Assembly: GCA_016794365.1 (NCBI GenBank)
Contig: JAEUKB010000064.1
Span: forward strand, 1-64,000
Source: Myxococcales bacterium
Lineage (GTDB): Bacteria; Myxococcota_A; Polyangia; Palsa-1104; JAEUJZ01
DNA: 64,000 nt
Direction of reading: 5' to 3'
Below are positions 58,019-64,000 of the stretch, piece after piece (the stretch's first letter is position 1; each line of letters opens with the position of its first letter). The position numbers were made by a program, and so were the translations under genes. The notes beneath the pieces are model-generated. The model searched no databases, was not told the DNA's origin, and worked only from the letters and a program-made list of their open reading frames with translations.

Positions 58019-58483
58019 ATGAGTGCGCCAAAGGGTGAAGGCAAAAAGGTTCTGCTGCGCAACAGCCGGGCTCGGCATGACTACTTCATCGAGGACACCA
58101 TCGAGGCTGGCATCGTCCTCGTCGGCTCAGAGGTCAAGTCGCTGCGTGATGGCAAAGCGAGCCTCGGTGAGGCATACGCCAAGGTCGAACACGGCGAAGC
58201 GTTTCTGTACGACATGCAGGTCAGTGAGTGGCCGTTTGCGAACCGCTTCAATCACGAGCCGCGTCGGACGCGAAAGCTGCTGCTCAAGCGTCCTGAGATC
58301 AGCAAGCTCGACGACGCAACCAGCAAAAAGGGCTACACCTTGCTGGCGCTGGAAGTCTATCTGTCGAGTGGAATGATCAAAGTTCTCCTCGGGCTGGGCA
58401 AAGGCAAAAAGCAGTTCGACAAGCGCGAGGATCAGAAGGAAAAAGACGCCAAGCTCGACATGAAGCGCGCGATGGGTCGCTGA
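58019..58483 (+). CDS. smpB: SsrA-binding protein SmpB
   Basis: 154 residues. Family motifs: RNSRARHDYFIEDTIEAGIV, GSEVKSLRDGKASLGEAY, RTRKLLLKRPEI and the C-terminal KKQFDKREDQKEKDAKLDMKR, which acts in the ribosome A site. It carries tmRNA to stalled ribosomes. The tmRNA gene was not found in the window. The gene converges with the STAS-like gene at 58501. Confidence 0.96.
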   Translation: MSAPKGEGKKVLLRNSRARHDYFIEDTIEAGIVLVGSEVKSLRDGKASLGEAYAKVEHGEAFLYDMQVSEWPFANRFNHEPRRTRKLLLKRPEISKLDDATSKKGYTLLALEVYLSSGMIKVLLGLGKGKKQFDKREDQKEKDAKLDMKRAMGR

Positions 58484-58500
58484 TTGCAGCGATCGCAGCG

Positions 58501-58929
58501 CTAGCGCGACATCTTGGCGACGATGCGGAAGAACGACAGGATGTCGGATTCGTTGTCCGAGATGAGCAATTCGATGCCGTCTTGCTTGGTGTGACGACTG
58601 ACTTGCAGCGTGCCGGCGGCGGTCTTGGTGAGCACGCCTTGGCGACGGAAGCCTCGGTTCATACGCGGGCGCAGCTCTGACATCATGGCCTCGAAGCCGG
58701 GATCGCTACGGCCCGGCGCATTGCGTAGATCGGTGAGCAGAAAGCGCGATGCGCGTCCGTGCCGATCCATGGCTTCGATGACCTTTTCGTATTGGCCGCG
58801 TGCGTCCATCAGGCTGATAAATGGAGCGCTCGTCCTCACCATCCGAATGAGCGACAGCGGCGGAATTTCTTCCGCCGTGATGATGAAGAACGAGTTGCGG
58901 AGGAGCTCTTTGTTGGCTGGGGTCGGAAT
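58501..58929 (-). CDS. STAS/SpoIIAA-like protein, start uncertain
   Basis: From ATG 58842 the frame gives 113 residues with SpoIIAA-like features (RFLLTDLRNAPGRSDPGFEA; GIELLISDNESDILSFFRIV). The same frame stays open upstream and reads TPANKELLRNSFFIITAEEI and PPLSLIR, which fit the missing first strand of the domain. The in-frame stop TAG lies just before 58929, and no ATG, GTG or TTG occurs between it and ATG 58842; an ATT codon at 58929-58927 is the only plausible upstream start. So either an unusual start, an undetected frameshift or a short domain must be assumed. Role unknown; cytosolic. smpB converges from the other side. Confidence 0.6.
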   Translation of the reverse strand: MPTPANKELLRNSFFIITAEEIPPLSLIRMVRTSAPFISLMDARGQYEKVIEAMDRHGRASRFLLTDLRNAPGRSDPGFEAMMSELRPRMNRGFRRQGVLTKTAAGTLQVSRHTKQDGIELLISDNESDILSFFRIVAKMSR

Positions 58930-58957
58930 GGGCTCATTCTATCAAAACGAGCCCATT
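58927..58957. other. Perfect 9-bp inverted repeat upstream of the STAS-like gene
   Basis: AATGGGCTC (58927-58935) and GAGCCCATT (58949-58957) flank a 13-base AT-rich loop. It sits between the lipoprotein stop at 58970 and the STAS-like gene on the minus strand, and overlaps that gene's likely 5' end. It may be a weak terminator, attenuator or operator. Confidence 0.55.
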
Positions 58958-58969
58958 GTGTAAGCTGGA

Positions 58970-60466
58970 CTACTGCCAACCGCTGGCTTCTGAGTCTGGA
59001 CCGCACTTGCCGGACATGCAGACCTGTCCGCTTCCGCACTCGGTGTCCGCCGTGCAGGCGCGGCTTGGCTTGAACTGGCAGGTGCCGCTCTCGCACTTTT
59101 CACCGAACGGGCAGCCCGAAGTGCTGGAGCAGCTTGCGTTCGATACGCAGTAGCCACCGACGCACTTCTGCGCCGAGCAGTCAAAGTCCGACGTGCAGGA
59201 GTTGTGAATGCGCGAGCAGCAGCCGCGAGCCGAAGAGCCGTAGGCGCGGCAGCGAGTCGTCGAGCAGGTGTTGCTGTAGCCCGCTGCGCAGGTCGGATAG
59301 CCTGTGCTTGTACACATGCCCGTGCAGTAGTTGCTGCGGCCCGTCTTGTTGATGCTCTTGGCGTAGTAGCCGAAGCCGCACTCGATGTCGGCTTCCGCGT
59401 AGACCGAGGTGGTTCCGACGTTGAGACAGTGACCGTTCACGCACGCATAACCGATGCTGTTGTTCGTGCAGTAGTAGTTGGTGGTGCAGTCACGGCTGCC
59501 CGGGATCAGCTTGCAGGTGCCCGACGCGGTGTCGCAGGTGTAGTCGTTGCCGCAGTCGCTCCAGCTGTTGCAGTACTTGCCGATCAGATCGACGCAGCGT
59601 GCTCTGCTACAGCCAGCGCCAACTGGACAAGCCGAGTGAGCGAAGCCATGGCTTTCCGACGGACAAGCTACGATCGCGCACTTGCCGCTCTGACAGAACT
59701 GACCGACTGGGCAGTCAGCCGTGGCCGCGCACGAACCACCGGGAGCCGTCTTGGTGCAGACGCCAGCCGTGCAGGCTTCGTCGGTGTTGCACTCGGAGGT
59801 CTTGGTGCAGCGCGAAGCGACGATGCACTTGTTCGACACGCAGATCTTGCCGGTGCCAAACGGACACTGATAGTCCTCGCAGCACTCTGAGCACGCGCCG
59901 CCGGTGGTACACTTGCGATAGTTTCCATTGCAGTTGACTTCGCAGCGACCCGAGTAGCAGCTCTCGGTGCCGTTGGGATCGTCCGCGCAGGGCTCACAGC
60001 GAGTGCCGCAGGTCTTGACATCGTCGGACCGCACACACTTGCCCGCGCAGTCGTGCGAGCTGGAATCGCAGGTACACTTGTGCGTCGAGATGTCGCACGC
60101 TTCGTTGGTACCGCAGTCGGGGTTCGCGCCGCAGCCCGGCTTACACGCACCGTTGTTGAGATCGCAGTAGTAGCCTTTGCCGCAGCCGCCGTCTTTGCGA
60201 CAGTCTCCGACTTGGTCTTTACAGGATCCCGCGATGCACTGCTGACGATCGCCGCACTTGTTGTCGCAGCGTCCGCAGTTTTCCAGCGAGGTCGCAATGT
60301 CCACGCAGGCCGCGCCGCAGCGAAACATGCCGTTCATACAGCCGGACGTATCGCCGTCCCACGTTGACATCATGTCTTCGGCGCTGTCCGGCGGCGGAGT
60401 CGGATCGCTACAGCCAGCGATGAACAAAGCACAGAGCGTTCCCAGTAATAAGTTCTTGAGCTTCAT
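58970..60466 (-). CDS. Cysteine-rich lipoprotein
   Basis: 498 residues with a lipoprotein signal (ALFIAGC, lipidated Cys near 19). The mature part has about 65 Cys in short disulfide-type modules: CGAACVDIATSLENCGRCDNKC near the start (the NCGxCG pattern of MXAN_6577-like proteins), CGTNEACD, CEDYQCPFGTGKICV, CPFGEKCESGTCQ and so on. It is probably a surface or periplasmic disulfide-rich protein; no ligand is known. The second cysteine-rich lipoprotein lies 100 bases upstream on the same strand. Confidence 0.8.
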   Translation of the reverse strand: MKLKNLLLGTLCALFIAGCSDPTPPPDSAEDMMSTWDGDTSGCMNGMFRCGAACVDIATSLENCGRCDNKCGDRQQCIAGSCKDQVGDCRKDGGCGKGYYCDLNNGACKPGCGANPDCGTNEACDISTHKCTCDSSSHDCAGKCVRSDDVKTCGTRCEPCADDPNGTESCYSGRCEVNCNGNYRKCTTGGACSECCEDYQCPFGTGKICVSNKCIVASRCTKTSECNTDEACTAGVCTKTAPGGSCAATADCPVGQFCQSGKCAIVACPSESHGFAHSACPVGAGCSRARCVDLIGKYCNSWSDCGNDYTCDTASGTCKLIPGSRDCTTNYYCTNNSIGYACVNGHCLNVGTTSVYAEADIECGFGYYAKSINKTGRSNYCTGMCTSTGYPTCAAGYSNTCSTTRCRAYGSSARGCCSRIHNSCTSDFDCSAQKCVGGYCVSNASCSSTSGCPFGEKCESGTCQFKPSRACTADTECGSGQVCMSGKCGPDSEASGWQ

Positions 60467-60566
60467 GACCGTTCTTTTTTCTTGGTTGGTTTGGTTCTGA
60501 AACGAAAAGGGTTCGCGCGGGACTTCCGTCGAGACATCCGTCCTGCGCGACGCCCGAATGATTGGG

Positions 60567-62687
60567 TTATTCTCCCGACGGGCAACCGACGAGCAGGTTG
60601 GTCTGGCACGGCATCGTCGTCATCGTCGAGCAGTAGTAGCTCGGGTTGTAGAAGATGCTGTAGGCACCCGCGAACAGCTCGCCTTGGTAGGTCGCTTCGC
60701 CGGAGTCTTTGAACGACGGCATCGCGCGTGAGCTGCCACCTTTTTCGACGAAGGTCACGCTGCCTCGGTTCGTGCCGTCCGGCATGACCTGACCGTTCTT
60801 GGTCAGCTTGCCCGATACCTGCACGGTCTTGGCGTCGAAGTCGAGCGCTCCCGAGACGGTTAGTCCGACATCCCGACGCAGGTTCGCCGACTGACATGGC
60901 ATCACCGTCGTCGCAGAGCAGTAGTAGCTGGCCTGGTAGTTTACGTCGTAGGTGCCCGCAAACAGCTCGCCTTGATACGTCGCTTCGCCGGTGTCTTTGA
61001 ACGCAGGCATCGCCAGCGCGCCGCCGTCCTTGAGCGCAAACGTCATCGAGCCACGGTTCGTTCCGTCGGGCATCACCGCGCCATTCTTGGTCAGCTTGCC
61101 CGACACCTGAACGGTCTTCACGTCGAAGTCGAGCGATCCCGACTGGTTCAGCGTCACACCCTTGCGAATGCGCAGACGCTGGCAGGGAATCGGGCTCGAC
61201 GACGAGCAGTAGTACGACGGCGTATAGACGACGTCGTAGGTGCCGGTAAACAGCTCGCCTTGGTAGGTCGCGTCGCCGGTGTCCTTAAACGTCTGCATGC
61301 CAATGGCGTTGCCGTCAGCTTGCTCGAAGGTCAGGTTGCCTCGGTTGCTGCCGTTCGGAACCATGGCACCGTTCTTGGTCAGCTTGCCCGATACGTTGAT
61401 GGTCTTGAGATCGAAGTCGAGCGCGCCGCTCGTCGTGACCGCCAAGCCCGAGCGCAGTCGCAGGTTGCCGCAAGGAAGCACGCCGCCCGACGAGCAGTAG
61501 CTGCTGCGGCTGTAGATGACATCGTAGGTTCCGACGAACACTTCACCTTGATAGGTGGCTTCGCCAGAGTCCTTGAACGACGCCATCGCGCGCGACGAGC
61601 CTTGCTTGAGCTCGAACACCAAGCTGCCGCGATAGCTACCGTCGGGAACCGAGGCACCATTTTTGGTCACGCGACCCGATAGCTGCACGGTCTTGACATC
61701 AAAGTCGAGCGCGCCGCTCGTCGTCAGGTTCACGCCCGTCCGAATGACGAGCGACTGACAGGGCAGGGCGCTGCGATCGTTACAGTACGTGCTGTTTTGG
61801 TAGCGAATGTCGTAGGTGCCCGCGAAGATCTCGCCTTGATAGGTGGCGTCGCCGGTGTCTTTGAACGACGGCATCGCGCGTGAGCCGCCCGCTTTGTTCT
61901 CGAACACCAAGTTGCCTCGGTAGCTGCTGTCGGGAACCGTGGCGCCGTTCTTGGTCAGCTTGCCCGATAGCTGCACCGTCTTCACGTCGAAGTCGAGCGC
62001 TCCCGAGACGGTCAGCTGCACGTCTTCGCGAATCAAGAAGCGCTGACAGGGAAGCACGCTGCTCGTCGAGCAGTACGACGAAGGCTGGTAATACACATCG
62101 TAGGTGCCCGCAAACAGGCTGCCTTGGTAGGTCGCATCGCCGGTGTCTTTGAACGACGCCATCGCGCGCGAGCCGCCCGCCTTGTTTTCAAACACCAGGT
62201 TGCCACGATACGTTCCGTCGGGAACCATGGCACCGTTCTTGGTCAGCTTGCCCGACACTTGAACGACCTTGGCGTCCACGTCGTAGCTGCCGCTCGTCGC
62301 AAACGGAATGCGGTTCATGCACTCTGGCTGGTTGCCGCCGACGCACTTTTTATCGACGCAGGTTGCGCCGTTTTCACACTTGACGCCGCACTTGCCGCAG
62401 TTGAGCGGATCGGACGCCAGCTCGACACAGGCGCGACCGCATGCGACCTGCGCGCCTTCACAGCTATCGCTGCACTTGCCTGAGCTACAGACGAGCGGCT
62501 CGGCACATGCGCTGCCACAGCCGCCACAGTTGTTGGGATCGGTTTTGTCGCTGATGCACTCGTTGTTGCACTCAGACAAGCCACTGCCGCACTTGCTGGT
62601 TGGCTCCGAACAGCCGATCAGGCTCGACGCTACGAAAAGGACTGCACCAGCCCACGCTGATACATAGCCTGCACTTCTTTGCTTCAT
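60567..62687 (-). CDS. Lipoprotein with six 96-residue repeats
   Basis: 706 residues from ATG 62687. A lipoprotein signal (FVASSLIGC) leads into two NCGGCG/NCGKCG disulfide modules (about 32-115), then six tandem repeats of 96 residues (about 130-700). Each repeat has the order SGKLTKNGA, RGNLTFE-type strand, SFKDTGDATYQGELFAGTYD, YYCS plus a CQ pair and LTVSGALDFD. The protein is probably beta-rich and surface-exposed. In-frame extension to 62783 lacks support. No known repeat family is claimed. Confidence 0.82.
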   Translation of the reverse strand: MKQRSAGYVSAWAGAVLFVASSLIGCSEPTSKCGSGLSECNNECISDKTDPNNCGGCGSACAEPLVCSSGKCSDSCEGAQVACGRACVELASDPLNCGKCGVKCENGATCVDKKCVGGNQPECMNRIPFATSGSYDVDAKVVQVSGKLTKNGAMVPDGTYRGNLVFENKAGGSRAMASFKDTGDATYQGSLFAGTYDVYYQPSSYCSTSSVLPCQRFLIREDVQLTVSGALDFDVKTVQLSGKLTKNGATVPDSSYRGNLVFENKAGGSRAMPSFKDTGDATYQGEIFAGTYDIRYQNSTYCNDRSALPCQSLVIRTGVNLTTSGALDFDVKTVQLSGRVTKNGASVPDGSYRGSLVFELKQGSSRAMASFKDSGEATYQGEVFVGTYDVIYSRSSYCSSGGVLPCGNLRLRSGLAVTTSGALDFDLKTINVSGKLTKNGAMVPNGSNRGNLTFEQADGNAIGMQTFKDTGDATYQGELFTGTYDVVYTPSYYCSSSSPIPCQRLRIRKGVTLNQSGSLDFDVKTVQVSGKLTKNGAVMPDGTNRGSMTFALKDGGALAMPAFKDTGEATYQGELFAGTYDVNYQASYYCSATTVMPCQSANLRRDVGLTVSGALDFDAKTVQVSGKLTKNGQVMPDGTNRGSVTFVEKGGSSRAMPSFKDSGEATYQGELFAGAYSIFYNPSYYCSTMTTMPCQTNLLVGCPSGE
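60576..62303 (-). repeat. Six DNA repeats of exactly 288 bp
   Basis: The motif GGTCAGCTTG (or its GGTCACGCGA variant at 61665) recurs at 60801, 61089, 61377, 61665, 61953 and 62241, always 288 bases apart. Equal spacing without indels fits recent duplication or strong selection on length. All units are coding. Confidence 0.9.
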
Positions 62688-62809
62688 GAAAAGACCTCGA
62701 TATTTGTAGGTGGATTGGCGCGGAGTGTGTACCAAGGTGGTATGGTCAGACAACCCCCTAGCGAACAGCAAACGCGACTTCATGCCTGCGCGGCGGCGAA
62801 TGGCTCGGG

Positions 62810-64000
62810 TTACATGCTTGGGCTGACTGGATGTTTTTGACGACGTTCGACCAGCCGCGCGGACACAAACAGCAGCGCTGCCGCCATCACGGTGACGGCG
62901 CAGAAGCCGAAGAACAGCGCGCTCCAGCCGTAGGCTTCACTGACCTTGGCCACGATGAGCGGGCTGAAGATTGCGCCCACCGAGCCCATTCCGTTGATGA
63001 TTCCCGCGACGCGCCCGGTGGCGGCTCGCCCGCCGATGTCTTGCGACATGGTTCCTGACAACAGCGAGTCAGGACCAAACAGCAAAAAGCCGACACACGA
63101 CAGCAGCGCCGCATTCACCCACAGTCCCGCGCCGCCCACGAGCTGGTACGTGATCAGCGAAACGCCAAGCAGGAGCATCGTCGGAACGGTGATCTTGAGC
63201 CGACTGTGACGAAAGAACCGATCCGAGAGCCATCCGACGACAATCGAGCCCACGATGCCGCCGATCTCAAACGGCAGCGACAGATAACCGGCCTGGGCTT
63301 CGCTGTAGTGCAGAAACTGCTTGAGGTAAAACGGCAGCCAAAACAGCAGGCTGTAGCGAATCAGCTTCAGTCCAAAGTACGCAAGTCCCAGCGTCCACAA
63401 AACCGGCAGGCGCAGCAGCGTCATCAGCGTCGGAGCTTCCTCGGGCTGTCCTTTTTGGCTTGCGATGGGCTCGGGCTCGACGGGCGGAAGTCCGCGATCT
63501 TCGGGTTTTTCGACGAGAAACAGCGCAACCAAGAGCCCAACCGCGACCACCCACAGCGCCGGACCAAAAAACGCCGCGCGCCAGCCAATGTGCGTCAGCA
63601 AAAACGTCGCAACCGCCGTCGCAAGCAGGCCTCCCGCTTGGTAGTTGGTCGTCCACAGACCCATCACGCGGCCTCGGCTCTGCGACGAAAAGAACGGCTG
63701 CATCGCTTTGACGTTTCCCGACCAGCCGGTGGACTGCAAAAAACCGTTGACCGCGAACGCCAGCGCAAACGGAAGCACCGTCGAGCTGGCACCAAATACA
63801 AACGTCGCAGCGGCGGAACCAATCATTCCCAGCGCGAGCAAGCGACGGGCTCCGATGCGATCCCCGAGTGCGCCGCTTGCGAACTGACCAATGGCGTAAG
63901 AAGCCAGATACAGCGTCTCGATCGATCCCAGCTCTGTCGTCGAGATCTGAAGCGTTTCGTGCAGCCGACTCTTCACCACCGACAGGTTTTTGCGCGTGAA
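62810..64000 (-). CDS. MFS transporter of the OPA type (5' end cut by window edge)
   Basis: At least 397 residues; the frame stays open to the window edge, reading FTRKNLSVVKSRL before the first in-window start, as in organophosphate:phosphate antiporters (GlpT/UhpT-like). About ten hydrophobic helices are visible. DRIGARR (loop 2-3) and MGLWTTNYQAGG in the middle match the family. A cytosolic loop (VEKPEDRGLPPVEPEPIASQ) separates the halves. It should carry a phosphorylated or related small molecule across the inner membrane; the substrate is unknown. Confidence 0.85.
   Translation of the reverse strand, partial: FTRKNLSVVKSRLHETLQISTTELGSIETLYLASYAIGQFASGALGDRIGARRLLALGMIGSAAATFVFGASSTVLPFALAFAVNGFLQSTGWSGNVKAMQPFFSSQSRGRVMGLWTTNYQAGGLLATAVATFLLTHIGWRAAFFGPALWVVAVGLLVALFLVEKPEDRGLPPVEPEPIASQKGQPEEAPTLMTLLRLPVLWTLGLAYFGLKLIRYSLLFWLPFYLKQFLHYSEAQAGYLSLPFEIGGIVGSIVVGWLSDRFFRHSRLKITVPTMLLLGVSLITYQLVGGAGLWVNAALLSCVGFLLFGPDSLLSGTMSQDIGGRAATGRVAGIINGMGSVGAIFSPLIVAKVSEAYGWSALFFGFCAVTVMAAALLFVSARLVERRQKHPVSPSM

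Overview
The window reads as a chromosome segment of a Gram-negative bacterium, most probably a myxobacterium or relative (Myxococcota). Supporting signs are the moderately high GC, outer-membrane barrels and an Oar-like TonB receptor, a 2072-residue TPR protein beside an FHA/AgmX-PglI-tail protein, a zinc-ribbon Ser/Thr kinase with a periplasmic tail, cysteine-rich lipoproteins with NCGxCG modules, and a folP-cdaA-cdaR set. This placement is inferred from gene content only. No rRNA, tRNA, CRISPR array, transposase or phage gene was seen.

Layout. 1-5.8 kb: the tail of one gene and a complete outer-membrane barrel, an aldehyde dehydrogenase, folD, a secreted phosphodiesterase-like protein and an SDR. 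5.8-17.9 kb: a minus-strand block with an M1 peptidase, a polytopic membrane protein, a secreted protein, the giant TPR protein, a small secreted protein and an FHA-TM-TonB-like protein; the last four look like one envelope machine related to the Glt/Agm gliding-motility core. 18-22.5 kb: a TonB-dependent receptor, then 1.1 kb of non-coding repeats. 22.5-32.8 kb: secA, a metallophosphoesterase, hypC-hypF-hypB-hypA (nickel-hydrogenase maturation, without hypD, hypE or a hydrogenase), a phosphohexomutase and a secreted protein. 33-42 kb: the kinase, a CBS protein, an ADP-ribosylglycohydrolase, a zinc-ribbon membrane protein, a P450, a dienoyl-CoA isomerase-like enzyme, a small lipoprotein and an HExxH/YkgJ fusion. 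42-50 kb: folP-cdaA-cdaR, a CAP-domain lipoprotein, an acyl-CoA carboxyltransferase, a second repeat region and an M14 carboxypeptidase. 50-64 kb: a 1316-residue LamG/membrane protein, a peptide-type solute-binding protein, a radical SAM protein, smpB, a small STAS-like gene, two cysteine-rich lipoproteins and a truncated MFS transporter.

The most unusual material is non-coding. Three copies of a roughly 215-390 bp element have long inverted ends, each end built like a bidirectional terminator. Two copies lie at 21.4-22.0 kb and one, in the opposite orientation, at 47.7-47.9 kb. At each locus a tandem array of 42- or 43-bp units lies beside the element. Separately, four near-identical AT-rich hairpins lie between the convergent P450 and isomerase genes, and an 11-bp repeat in which each complete unit carries a TAA starts at the stop of the ADP-ribosylglycohydrolase gene. 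Among proteins, the LamG/membrane giant, the HExxH-YkgJ fusion, the Tes-like radical SAM protein and the TPR/AgmX-type block deserve most attention.
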